From Pyrenophora tritici-repentis (Eukaryota; Ascomycota; Dothideomycetes; Pleosporales; Pleosporaceae): a stretch of 64,000 nucleotides of DNA. The translations under genes and the position numbers were made by a program. Each line of letters starts with the position of its first letter. Position 1 is the first letter of the stretch. The notes beneath the pieces are model-generated. The model ran no database searches. It was not told the origin of the DNA and saw only the letters and a program-made list of their open reading frames with translations. Location of the stretch: NCBI RefSeq assembly GCF_003171515.1, contig NC_089399.1:1736001-1800000 (forward strand). The letters are read 5' to 3'. Of the stretch, positions 31,767-42,748 are shown in pieces.

Positions 31767-32821
31767 CTAAGCTTCATCACGCTCAAGCTTCTCGGCAAAC
31801 TCAATGGCCATCTTGCTAATGCGATCAGCAAAGTCTTGAATAGACTTGCGACGAACAGCAGCGCGATCAGGAACAGCAAGACGCTGAGGCTTTCGAGCAG
31901 ACGAAGGACCAGCAGAAGGCTCACGATCAAGAAAAGGATCATACTCATCCTGGCGAAAGATGCTCGTCTTACGAGTAGGCGTAGTGTAGTCAGCCTCGCC
32001 AGAGAGATCAACATAGTCCTCCTCTTTCTGAGAAGAGCGGGCATGGTATTCATCGATGTCAAAAACGACGTCCTCCTCTTCAGAAACGAATTGATCATTG
32101 TTGTCATGGGACACGGGGGCCTTCTCAGAAGCGCGAGTAGATGGACGCTCAGACTTAATGCGATCGTCAAGCTTCTGGATCATCTCAAAGACGACATCGC
32201 GGTACTTCTTGACAATATGCTAGACAACCTTGTTAGCTATGCACAAGCTATTGATCAACTGGAGCATTACTTACAAAGGGAGCGTCCTTGCGCTGCTCAC
32301 GCATGCCTTGCTTCATGGCGGCGTAAACGTCACTGGCGATCGACTCGTCGCTAGGAACAGCATTAGCCAATCTAATCAAGATCAGGGACTGAGCGCGAAA
32401 CTTACACCAGAGCACACACATGGCTTCCGCAGGCCTCGCAGCGACCGCTCTTGCTGTTGGCCCGATCATAACAAAGCCCATTACCATTGTTCGAAGCCCA
32501 CCGCTTAACGCAACGCTCGCAGGCGAACTCGCGAGGAGCACCAGCTTGAGAGTTGTATTGCTTCTTGACAGACGAGCGAGAAAACGGGCTTACATCATCA
32601 TTGATCGGAGAGGCGGTGCGGCGACGAGACTCGGGCCCAGAGCGATCACCAGCAGTGGAACGGGGAGCGCCGGCCGAACGCGAGCCACCGGAGGCAGCGA
32701 TCTTGGAGTTGCGAGCATGTTCGGCATTGGCTCGTTGAGCGGCCTTGCCGCGAGTAGTCCCAGGCTGCATTTCGTTAGTATCTTGCTCACTCACTGCTGC
32801 GCAGCTGCTCAAACTTACCAT
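31767..32821 (-). CDS. Antisense spliced gene inside copia-A: putative Cys-cluster protein of unknown function
   Basis: Proposed exons on the minus strand: 32821-32819 (ATG only), 32764-32406, 32350-32275, 32219-31767. Introns of 54, 55 and 55 bases each start GTAAGT, carry CTAAC or CTAAT upstream of the acceptor, and end in CAG or TAG. The joined frame gives 296 residues. If the first 54-base intron is retained the frame stays open (314 residues), so the 3-base first exon is uncertain. The N-terminal third is basic and Ser-rich. Near residues 85-123 there is a cluster CERC...C...CEAC...C (six cysteines), followed by a conserved-looking helix (IVKKYRDVVFEMIQKL) and an acidic segment. The cluster recalls fungal DUF3716-type modules, but I cannot confirm this. 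It is not a copy of any pol domain. Transcription would run opposite to the retroelement RNA, with a promoter between 32822 and the 3' LTR. Confidence 0.8.
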
Positions 32822-33647
32822 GACTGGAGCGGCGACGACGAAGACGAGCAGAAAGAGCGAAGGAGAGCGAAGGCGAGAAGAGTGGAGAGCGTGCTGTGCG
32901 GGAATTCGAAGGAGTGATAGTGCGGAGTAAAGGCGATGGTGAGGATTGTTGTGATGGTGAAGTAGAAAACATGGAGCAGCTGAGCAAAGGACTGAGCCAT
33001 AGGCATCAACATCAGGGATTGGCGCTAGCCCAGCGGGGGCAACGCTCTCAGCGTTGCCAGTGTGATGCTCGCCGACCAGTTTTCAGCATAACAAACAATC
33101 TCCGACCATTCACAACGCAAGGATTATTGATCATCACCGCGCACCTCACGAAGTCTTCAAAACGCAAGATTAACCGCTCAACCGCAAAAAGACTCAGGAC
33201 CAGGACATTGACCAATACGGATGTCATTTTTCAGCAGGTTTCTACACACAGGAGCAGAAGGTCCAGGACAACATAGCCTGTCCGGGACGACTTTTTGGAC
33301 CGCCATATAGTTGGCGATCGATCAATTTTAAGAGACTGGTCAAAGCTACCAGAAGGAACTGAGCAGCCGCACATACTGGCTGCGAACACTTGTTTTCGAG
33401 CATTTTATGGGAACAGAAAGGAGAACTCATGATTATGCAGCAGGCATATTTTTTTTTGAAGAAGCTCGAAGGAACAAGGTGTGATGGTCGAAAGCGACCA
33501 GAGGAGCAGCTTTTATGCCCATGGAGGGGCGCGCCGGTTAGTGGCGGACTTACAGAGGATCAAAAAGATAGAGGGGCACCACGATGAGTGATCCGACTCA
33601 TGCGAATAGCAGTCCGACTTTTTGAGACGGCGTCGGACTGGGGGGTG
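32822..33647. other. Copia-A noncoding region: presumed promoter of the antisense gene, and polypurine tract
   Basis: No ORF of conserved look. Contains pyrimidine-rich tracts (on the minus strand) upstream of the antisense ATG, as in many fungal promoters. The tract ctggggggtg (33638-33647) next to the 3' LTR fits the plus-strand primer. Confidence 0.6.
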
Positions 33648-33843
33648 TGTCGCGGAAATGGACTTGATGTTGGACGTCGGATGATCACGTGATCGGATCG
33701 GGTCTTTGAGACTCCGGATCCGTGCCAAGGGACTGATCCATCATGTACAAATACCGGACCAGCCGTCTGATCTTTCTGATCCTTAGAGCAATCAATGATC
33801 CCACTCTTGAACGAATCTGATCGGTGTCATCCCAACTATCATA
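33648..33843 (+). repeat. Copia-A 3' LTR (196 bp)
   Basis: I find no difference from the 5' LTR. It is followed by TSD actac. Confidence 0.93.
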
Positions 33844-33848
33844 ACTAC

Positions 33849-34440
33849 TTATATACTAGTAGCACTTAGGCTTACTCTTTTAGACGTAAGTTCCTAAAGA
33901 TCCCTTAGATCTTATGTTCCTCGCCTTTTTTAACTCTTACTAACTTTCTATTTTTTTTAGGAACTAACGTTATTACCTAGGATGTAAAAGCTTCTAGTGC
34001 TACTAAAGGCCTTTTAGTATTAAATATTCTTAGTCTTTTTACTACTAGACTTAATACTTAGGCCCTTACTTACTCTACTCTATCTTTCACGCTAACTCTA
34101 AGTACTCCTTAGAAAGATAAGGCTTCTTTTATAGAGAGTTCTAGAAGCAACGCCTACTACTAGAGTGATTACCGAATTACTATTTATAAGGGCGATTTAG
34201 TTTTAAACTAGCCTTCTTTATCTTCTAATGCCTTATCTTCTACTCCTTCTAATAGAGATTTATCTTCTAATTCTACTAAAGATAAGGATCTTAAGGAAGA
34301 TCTAACTCCTTAGATAAGGGCGCTAAAGCGGGTTTAGAGATATTCTCTAGTAGCTAAGCCTACGCCTACTACTCCTCTATTCTGTCGCTCCGCTCGCCTC
34401 GCTTAAGTCCTAATAGTTAATCTTAAGTTATCTAATAACA
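33849..34440. other. RIP-degraded repeat, unidentified
   Basis: A Ser/Asp-rich conceptual stretch occurs near 34190-34330 on the plus strand (ATDLSS/NSTKDKDLKED-like), broken by stops. No family is recognisable. Confidence 0.4.
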
Positions 34441-34442
34441 TA

Positions 34443-36497
34443 CCTCACGGGCGAGCCGCCACTACGGGCGAGCCACCAGTTTTTGCCAAGCCCCCACCAC
34501 ACTCCACCCTATTCTAGCGCATAACAGCCCACTTTAGCCCTTTATAGTATAATACAATACGAGATATTATTTAGAGTCTACTTCTACTACTTACTTACAC
34601 GTACGCGCGTTATGTTCGGTCTAATTGCACCGTCCACACTATCTTTAAGTTAGCTCACCTCCTTTAGCGCGCACCCGCGTCTTTAGCTTCTTCCTATTAC
34701 TACGCGCCCTAAACTCCTTTAAAGCAGTTAGACGAGCCCTATCCTTAACTATTAAGGTCCTAATTGCCTAAATCTACTTCCTTTTATATAATCTACGTCG
34801 CGTAGCAGCATTATTTGCCGCTTAAAGCTCTACAATCTCCTTTTGCGCTAATACTAGCTTATGCGCGATAATCGCTGCCCCCTTTAAGCCTTTCTTAAAG
34901 GCCTCTACTATAGACGTTAGTAAGCTATCTATATACCTCTAAATCCTCGCCTTTATAAGCGTCGATTATAACCCTAATTTTAGAGTATCACTTAGGGTTT
35001 GCGACTGCTAGGGCTCGTTATTAATAGGTAGTAGTAGTAATAGAGTACGCAACTAGACGTTAAGAGCTGTTATAACCTGTTCTAGGTTAAATAAGACTAA
35101 TCTAGCGGCTTAAAACCCTCCTTAGATATTACTAGGAGTAATTGCTGCATTGTAGGTAGGTATAAAGTATAGTAAGAACTTAAGCTTTATAGTAAAGGTA
35201 ATCTAGTTACGTATAAGATCCTTAGCTTAGCGCCTATACGCCGTCTTTAAAGGCGAGAAACACCCTACATTAAGAGACTATAGTAGGTGCGACGAGTAAG
35301 GAGGCATACAGATAGTAATAATCTTGTTCTCCTTGCAGTATTGCTAGAATTCGAGCGAGTCGTAGCTCTTATAGCTGTTAATAACAAGTAGTTAATAAGC
35401 GCCTATAACCCTCCTCTTTATATACTTATTAAAGTGCTTTAACTACTATAGGCTAAGCTTATTTATTATCTAGGTACTCTTAGAGACTGTAATAACCTAG
35501 TCGTACGGCGTGCTACCCTCTTTATACTAGGCAGAGAGGTGGTACTTACCCTAGAAGATAATAAAGGGTAGAATAGCCTACCCTGTCGCGTTAATACCTT
35601 AGATAACTACTATCTACTCTCTATTATCTTACTATACTAATTTTAGCTATCCTTACTTTTCTAAAGCTGTATTAACCGCGCTAGTTAATATCTAGCCTAT
35701 TATAAAGCTAGACTCGTTAAAGTTATACGTGTCTTTATCTAAGATACTGTACTTAGCTTTAGTATTAGCTACTAGGCTAAACTAGCCTTATATAATCTTA
35801 GGATCCTCGCAGAGGACTCTATTGTAATTATACTTACGATTAAACTTTATTATAAGCTTAGGGCGGCGCTTAACGAACGTACTAGGCTAGTTTAAGCTAA
35901 TATAGCCTATATTGCGCTCTGCGCGTAAAGAATTAGCTATATCTACTATAGCTACGAACCTAGGGGGAAACCCTCGCGCGACTAGCTTAAGTATATACTT
36001 AACAATTACCTCATCCTTAAGCTTAGTTAGATTCCTTAAGTTAGGCTTATAATCTACGCGTGCAGGTCGTCCGGCACATCGGTCGCTTAGTATCTTTTAA
36101 GGAACGTTGTAGATAGCTGCAGCGCGTCCTATCTTAAGTATTATGATAGTTGGGATGACACCGATCAGATTCGTTCAAGAGTGGGATCATTGATTGCTCT
36201 AAGGATCAGAAAGATCAGACGGCTAGTCCGGTATTTATACATGATGGACCAGTCCCTTGGCACGGATCCGGAGTCTCAAAGACCCGATCCGATCATATGA
36301 TCATCCGACGTCCAACATCAAGTCCATTTCCGCGACAAGTGTTAAGTCTTATTTAATAGCGCGAAGCGCATTCTGTATTTAACGTTTGCTAGAAGACCCT
36401 ATAGGGTGTTGTTGTTGCGACATTAGAGGAGGTAGGTTTTTGGTGGGGTCTTGGCAAAAAGTGGCGGCTCGCCCATAGTGGCGGCTCGCCCGTGAGG
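34443..36497 (-). mobile_element. RIP-degraded pogo-like transposon with an LTR-A insertion
   Basis: Inverted ends CCTCACGGGCGAGCCGCCAC, each with a second near copy of the motif (gggcgagcc), and TA on both sides (34441-34442, 36498-36499). Without the LTR and its TSD it is about 1.85 kb, the same as the other pogo elements. The coding direction is minus, with transposase relics near 35500-36060. No intact frame. Confidence 0.88.
36142..36337 (-). repeat. Copia-A solo LTR, TSD agtat/agtgt
   Basis: Full 196-bp copy with flanks agtat and agtgt, equal except for one transition. This is a simple solo LTR with its own TSD and serves as a control for the unmatched copies. Confidence 0.92.
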
Positions 36498-36499
36498 TA

Positions 36500-37715
36500 T
36501 GTTAATAACTTAGTAAATATTAATAATAATATTAAGATAATAGACTCTAGGGATAATTATAATAAGGAATTTACTAATAAAGCTACTTCTAATACTAAAG
36601 ATAGCTTAGATAGCTAAGGCTTCGCTATAATACATGTTACGCTCTAGCTTAGTGTCCAGCTAATATTTATATAGAATAATTATTTTTCAAGTTATTCTAC
36701 TCCTTATCTAAAGGTGTATTAAGAGCGTATTTATTGCCCCTTTTTCTCTCGTAGTAATTATATCCTTACTATTACTATCTATTCTATATCTTATTCTATA
36801 CCTAACTTCTACTTAGCTTGCTTAGTGTTAGGTATGCTAGATGAACTCCTACATCCCTCCCTTACTTAAGAAGAAGGACCCCTCTTCTTTACCCTTATCT
36901 AAGAACCTCTTAGACTGCTGCTAATAACCCGCTACGTATTTTCTACATCCTACCTAGTACTAGCTCTTCTTTTTACTCTCTTTTTTATCGCCTTACACTT
37001 TTAAATCTTACTTAACTACTTAAATTCTGCTTAGCACACCTATAGCGGGGTAGCTTAGGCTATATACTAATGTTTTAATTTTCGCGTGCAAAAATGTCTT
37101 AGCTACCCTACGCCTACGTTACTTACTTCTCTACCTTTTTGCTCTATTTCGTTGTTTTCTCTTACTTCTTTACTCTATTTTCTCTCTACTAGCTATAGAA
37201 TATTGCTTAACCCGTGTACTGCGCTCTATACGAGCCTTAGCGAATAGTTTACCGCTTGCTTAGCTAACGCTAAAGACTACTTAGTTGCTCGTAATAAGCT
37301 TCCTAGTAGCTAGTTGCGTTAGAACTTTAAACCTAAGACTTTTAATTCTAAGCGTATCGCTAGCTGCTTACAAGAGCGTAGTAGTTTCGATTTTAATAAT
37401 CCTAAAATACCTAATACCTAGGAGGCTATTACTCGCGCTAATTCCTTCTTAGTCTCTCTAGCCGCCTCCCCTTAAGTTGCCTCTTCTAAGTCTAAAACTA
37501 GTAGCTAGTAGCTCTCTCCTATTATCGCTACTATACCCTCTTCTAGCTAGAAGAAAGTTATTGCTAGTGCGCTTAGCGACTAGTAATTAGAGCTATATAA
37601 CTATCCTAAGTTACTATCTAGTAAGGAAGTTATTTTATCCTAGCGTAAGAACTTTTCTTTTCTTTCTCTAAATTAACATCTTTCTAACATCTTAGCTATA
37701 TAGTATATAAGTATA
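36500..37715. other. RIP-degraded repeat, unidentified
   Basis: 36850-36910 resembles 18690-18760, and 37100-37700 resembles 23050-23560. Both suggest an older dispersed element. No protein family recognised. Confidence 0.4.
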
Positions 37716-37911
37716 TATCGCGGAAATGGACTTGATGTTGGACGTCGGATGATCACGTGATCGGATCGGGTCTTTGAGACTCCGGATCCGTGCCAAGGGA
37801 CTGATCCATCATGTACAAATACCGGACCAGCCGTCTGATCTTTCTGATCCTTAGAGCAATCAATGATCCCACTCTTGAACGAATCTGATTGGTGTCATCC
37901 CAACTATCATA
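37716..37911 (+). repeat. Copia-A solo LTR L3 (rearrangement breakpoint)
   Basis: Full-length copy with first bases altered to tatcg. The flanks are gtata (left) and atagc (right). The right flank is the reverse complement of the gctat that follows L4 at 51976. Confidence 0.92.
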
Positions 37912-38836
37912 ATAGCTATAAGAGTTGTGACTTAATAGATTTCTAGAATCGCTATAAAGAGAAGAAGATTATTGCCCTCTATATGCCTCTACACTCGTCG
38001 CACCTCCTATAGCTACTTAATGTCGCCTATTTCTCGCGATTAAGGCGCGTATATAGTAATTAGATCCTAGCCTTAGTATATAATTATATTAACTATATCA
38101 GTAAATAGACCGTCTTACTAGCCTTTAAAGTAGCTTTTAAGAAGGCGTTTATAAGAGAGAATACTTACGTAGAGTTTTAAGGCCCTAGATTATCTTTATA
38201 TAATCTATAGGCTAAATTATTAAAGCTAGAAATATAGCTGCGTACATAAGCTCTACTATAGTAAGTTAACGCCGCTTAGGAGGTAAAAAACTACGCAACG
38301 CTAAAGACATGGAGGCTTGATTGACACTAGTTGAAAATAAGATAAAAATTTATTAAGGGTCTCTAGCAAGTTCACTTAATAAGTGGGTGTAGTAGCTAAT
38401 AAAAGGCGCGTAGTAAACAGCTTATAAGATAGTGTTAATGCGCGCAGAAATACTGCGGCCTAATACTACTACTAAAGTAGTAATAAAGCGTAAAAGTCGT
38501 AAGAGACGCTACGTACGGGCAGAGGGGACATTAATAGTTAGTAAGGTATTAGACTTAATTGCTGAAAGGAGGGTAGCAGACGTAAGGAGGGTAAGGAGCC
38601 GGCGAAGAGGGTCCGTGCACGGCGACGCTGCGGCCGTTGTGGTAAGATTAGGCACAACTCTCGTACCTACTAGGTAGAAATTAAGGATAGAAATAATAGC
38701 GATGCTTCTAAATAGTACTATACTATTGCAAGAGTACAAAATTTGTGTTGTGGTGCTAAGCTACGTCGCTGCGCGTACGCCTCGCTAGTGTTCGTGGGGC
38801 GCTCACTGAGGTAGGGCGCTCACTGATAAAACAGGT
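37912..38836 (+). pseudogene. Pogo-2 transposase, 3' half, and right TIR
   Basis: Plus-strand relic: LYMPLHSSHLL, then the region of the third catalytic Asp (here LLNVAYF), KTAFKKAF-like text, and a C-terminal knuckle RRCGRCGKIRHNSRT near 38630. It ends in TIR sequence with a doubled motif (gggcgctcactga) and ACAGGT before TA 38837-38838. The 5' half of the gene is at 51976-52620 on the other strand; the split falls in the second catalytic motif. Confidence 0.8.
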
Positions 38837-38873
38837 TACTAGATAGCATCCTATTAAGTCCTATATAGATATA

Positions 38874-38938
38874 TGTCGAAACGCAAAAAGACTAATCTTT
38901 GAGCGTTCCGGCTAAAGAATATATATATTTCTGCGACC
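38874..38938 (+). repeat. TRIM-H family LTR
   Basis: tgtcgaaacgc...ttctgcgac matches 8470-8533 in the same orientation. The last base pair of the expected end is changed. No TSD is clear (left flank atata). Confidence 0.8.
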
Positions 38939-39246
38939 CCTTTTAAAGAGGCTCCTAAGTAAGAAGCTAGAATAAAAGAGTGCCTTATTTAAAGTACAAC
39001 AGGTAGTCTCCCTACATGCAGTCTAGTTAAACACACCGCTAGGCATCTATAATGTTGTCTATGTAGACTACATCTAACTTGTGAGGGATTGATCAAGAAA
39101 GATTGGGTTTGACATGATACAAGCTATTGAGCTATCTACGTTGTGAGCCCGAACTTATGCTGTGGGCGCCAAGGCGCTAGTCCGATAAGATAAGGATCTT
39201 ATCGATATAGAGGCCATAGGCCGAGCGAGTCTATAGATCCGTAACA
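38939..39246 (-). repeat. Gypsy-C 3' LTR
   Basis: On the minus strand it starts tgttacggatc at 39246 and is preceded by a strong polypurine tract (gataggggagggggggggta, the reverse of 39250-39270). It is homologous to 13495-13747 for about 170 bases, then diverges, so the outer end is uncertain. Confidence 0.75.
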
Positions 39247-40244
39247 TTACCCCCCCCCTCCCCTATCAGAAGACAGTTACACCTGTAAGCTGTGAATGTC
39301 CTTTATTATATAACGCTGTGCTTAATGCTAAGCAGTTATATCGTGTCTTATCCTTTAGGTTCTTGCTTCTACTTAGAGACAGACGTCCTAAGTTATGCTA
39401 CCTTCCTAGGTCTAAGCTGTGCTATCGGTAAATGCGAAGGTAATAGGGCAAGCTTATAACTATCAGTACGCTAATAACTTTAACATTGTCACGATTAAGT
39501 AATTTTGCGGCGACTAGGTTAAGATACAACACTAAGTCTCGATATGATTTATAAGGTAGGGGCTTATTAGGATAGAGACGGTAAAAGTCTTCAATTACTT
39601 CCTCGATGCCTTATAGGTCTGTATAGTCTTACTATATAGGCGAGGCATTCTAGTCTAGGGAGTTAGTGTACTTGACCTTATACTAGAGCATGCCTTTCTT
39701 ATTTATAAGGGTATCCTTACGTCGTTTATCTATGCAACAGTCGACGACTATGTCTACGTAGTAGACGTGCTCTCCGTTAGGGTGTTTCTCAGCGATAACG
39801 CCCTTAGTTAGGCGAGCTGTTTCATCGGCGTCTAGGTGTAGTAACTATAGGTAAAACACTAGATAGACTTATTTATAGTAGTCTAGTAGTGCGAGCTTAA
39901 CTATATATTAGTTAGGCAAAGCTCGCACTTTATATAGGCTAAGGTTCTTTGCGCTAAGACCGCGGCTTAGGCGCAGTATAGAGATATTGTGGGCATTAAT
40001 ATAGACTTTGTTACTAACGCGGTAGTCTAGAGTAGGCTATCTATACTAGTTAGTGTAGTGTTCTATCTTATTTTAGGACTAGCGAAGATTTTCTTGTATA
40101 AAACGGATAACGTTAGTTATCCTTTGCACCGTGCCTTAGGCATCTTCGCGGAGCAACTATTCTGCGCGCAAATAGGCGTTAGTAATAGGCAAGTCTTTAG
40201 TAACTAGTTCTAATCTTATGTAAGGTGGGTAGCCTTTAGTAGTA

Positions 40245-40800
40245 TGTATGTATGTATGTATGTAATCCATTAACGTTCTTTATCAGTCAGAGACTATGTA
40301 GGACGGTGGCAGATGCCATTCTAGCTATTTTTATCTCTCCTTTGACGTTCGTTGGTTGTGTTTTGACTATTGTGGTTTAGGCATGTCCTAGCTATTACAG
40401 GGGAGGAGAGAAAGTAAAACCCTATTATAGCTGCCTGTTTTTCCTTCTCTTCAACCTATCTCTTTTTGCAACGCTTTCCTCGTGTTCCTAAGTCTGAAAA
40501 AAACCTCGAAGGGGAAAAAGCCATGGGATCTTGAACGAGGCGTAGGGTTATAACAAGCTTAGCGTAGTGTTGTAGTCGTAGCAGTACGTGGCTCGGGTGT
40601 ACTGCGGCTATAAACTGTCGCTAAGTTTTTTGCAGGGGTAGGTGAAAATTTGCGAGTTGGAGTAAGCCGTTCGATATTTTTTTGGTAAAGCCACAAGTGG
40701 CGGTGAGAGGAGAAGGATTCGAACCTTCGACCTCTACTACACTGCAAATTTGGAGTGCGGTAGAGGAATACCAGACGCTTTACCACTGCGCCATCCCCCC
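40245..40800 (-). mobile_element. tRNA-headed SINE (556 bp), 14-bp TSD
   Basis: The TSD agcctttagtagta is perfect (40231-40244, 40801-40814). On the minus strand the element starts GGGGGGATGGCGCAGTGGTA (A box TGGCGCAGTGG). A long hairpin region follows, then GGTTCGAATCC (B box), a body of about 400 bp, and a tail of five TACA units (plus-strand tgta repeats 40245-40264). This is the build of a tRNA-derived SINE moved by a LINE. The anticodon region is rearranged and no standard cloverleaf closes, so it is not a working tRNA gene. It is clean of RIP although its host gypsy is degraded. Confidence 0.92.
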
Positions 40801-42420
40801 AGCCTTTAGTAGTAAGTACAGGTGTAACGCCAGAGGACACGCTTTCTCTATTATTAATAGGGAGCTAGGCTAGTAGTAGCTAGTCTACCTAGTCTTTTTG
40901 CATATAGTTTGTGTAAGCACGCAGGTAACACTTTAGTCTAGCGTTAGCGACTCTAGTCTAGCTATCTATTTCTAGTTAGTAAGCTGTAGAGAGCTTTAGT
41001 GTAATACCTAGTTAATAAGATAGCTCCTTTTAGAATTAAAAGACAAACTATAACTCTTAGTTAGATATAGTTATAGTAGGGAAACCTTCCTCCCTCTAGA
41101 CGTAATTAATAAATACTGTTAAGAATATGTTAGGTTCAGTCCAGGTCGGCGAGGTGAGGTTCGTGGAGTAAGCCCGAGCAGAAGGACCGACGCGGAATGA
41201 TGATCTGTCATGTACGTCCTAAGATCATCATAACAACAAGTAGATAGAACAATAGCTCTTAGTGAAGTTCAATCCAATACAGGGTTACCTTTCGTACCTC
41301 TACTCGGTCGCCTATGGTAGTCATACCACCAGAGGAGACCTTGTTCTAACAAATACTTAGATAATAGTATTAACTTTAAGGCTGTCTAGGGCGATGAACT
41401 ATTACGACTTACTTAGCTAGTTAATTAAAACTATAATATAAGAGTAGGTGCGTCTAAATCTAGTACAGTCTAGTAGGGGTATAATAAAGCTAACTAAAAT
41501 ATTAGTCTAGAATTATTTTACTACGAGGAGTAGGTACAGCAGTCTTCACTTATAGTCTCTATATAGCTTTACGCGTTAGTAGACTATATAACTCTAGCTA
41601 TACTAAGCGACTGTGTCTATTATAAGTGGCTAGTAGTACTATTAGCTAACTAGGTAGTAGGTAGAGCGCTTACTACTATAGCTCGCTGTAGCGGTGTTAT
41701 AGAACTAACAGATAATATTTTTATAAAAATTATTATCGTAGGGTATGAAGAGTCTACTATAGAAGTAAACTAGACTATTATAGATTTCGCAGTTCTATAG
41801 CTCTAGCTTTAGCTTGATTTATATAGTAATAGTGTAGGGAAAGTAATAGACGCTATCTACCTTTACTCGTATTATTTCTTGTAGTGTAGAATTAACGTAG
41901 TAGGCATTTACGATTGCTGTTATAAGTCTATCGTTAGGCGCGTTCTACCCTAGCATAGGTACTAGGGGAGCTAGCGCAGCAGCGTAAGGGATCTCTATTA
42001 TCTCCCTCTTAAGCTAGCTGTCTAAGGCGACGTCTAGAGTTAAGTTACTATCTACTAAATTATCAACGCTATACGCCTCCTTACTTATTAGATATAGCAT
42101 GCCTACTAGCGTTTATACCTCCTTCGCGTATTCGAATAATAGCGCCGTAAGTTAAATCACTTTTAGGCGTTGTTCTATATGTGCCTGTCTTATTTAATAA
42201 TGTTGTTAACGCGGTTAAGGCTAAGGATCGTCTAGGTCTAATATATAATCCGTAGATCGTTTAGGTTCGTAGGTGTGTCACTAAGGCGTCTCGTTAAGGC
42301 GTCGGGTTTACTGCCTAGTCTGCCTAGTTAGTAAGTAATCTTAAAGTTAAATTCGCTTAGAAACTTAGCCTATTAAGTGCTTTATTAACTATAAAGGTCT
42401 GTAAGGTAGCATAGTCTAGG

Positions 42421-42609
42421 TGTCAGATTGAGGCGAGGTTTTGCTCCATGATCGAGCCGATGGTGGTTGGGGAAGGACATGAGACCCCCAAACCAGGGCT
42501 AGCGCCGGGACTTAGCACTGCCAAGCCCGAGGCGAGGCCACCTCCCACAGACAGAGCCGTAGACAGACACAGAGAATACACACTTGATCCCATCCATAAA
42601 AATCTGACA
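42421..42609 (+). repeat. Copia-B copy 1 5' LTR
   Basis: 189 bp, 9-base inverted ends TGTCAGATT/AATCTGACA. Confidence 0.95.
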
Positions 42610-42622
42610 ATTAAGAGTCTCA
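42610..42622 (+). promoter_or_regulatory. Primer-binding site for a half tRNA-Lys(CUU)
   Basis: attaagagtctca directly after the LTR is the complement of tgagactcttaat, the anticodon arm of tRNA-Lys with anticodon CTT. The primer would end at tRNA position 39, as in copia-A, but with a different tRNA. The tRNA sequence is from memory of eukaryotic tRNA-Lys. Confidence 0.75.
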
Positions 42623-42748
42623 CTGCCTGTACCGAGTACAGAAGAGTCAATCAAAGTTACTTTATACTACAAATACCGTCAATACGACGATCCCCACGCT
42701 ACAACACGTAAGCGCCGAACCGAAGAGTCATCAAAACTCATCGACAAG

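Larger units (their letters stand above)
25876..33843 (+). mobile_element. Copia-A: intact 7.97-kb Ty1/copia retrotransposon with an extra antisense gene
   Basis: LTRs 25876-26071 and 33648-33843 look identical by eye. The TSD actac is perfect (25871-25875, 33844-33848). Order: LTR, half-tRNA PBS, gag-pol in one frame (26231-31429), an inverted repeat (31519-31675), an antisense spliced gene (32821-31767), a polypurine tract ending at 33647, and the LTR. The part between pol and the 3' LTR is 2.2 kb, much longer than in ordinary copia elements. No RIP signature is seen, so insertion is recent. Six further LTR copies without internal sequence are scattered in the window. Confidence 0.96.

Noticed and set aside
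31707..32354. 215-residue plus-strand ORF downstream of copia-A pol as an env-like or extra sense gene
   Set aside because: It is antisense to the spliced gene, whose three introns fit consensus; the plus-strand reading is Arg/Leu-rich with no domain.
25876..33843. Copia-A polyprotein starting at 26192
   Set aside because: That position is TTG; the first ATG in frame is 26231.
10399..37715. Firm pairing of flanks 10403 and 37715 (TSD tatat)
   Set aside because: The match needs a one-base deletion and one transition in an AT-rich context, and no reading frame was restored across the join, so I keep it only as a weak inference.
40700..40800. A functional host tRNA gene
   Set aside because: A and B boxes are perfect, but the anticodon arm does not close normally and the unit starts exactly at a 14-bp TSD with a repeat tail 556 bp away, so it is a SINE.
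40682..40873. Small ORF reading RGEGFEPSTS...YHCAIPP
   Set aside because: This is the well-known false protein obtained by translating the antisense of a tRNA gene; here it covers the SINE head.
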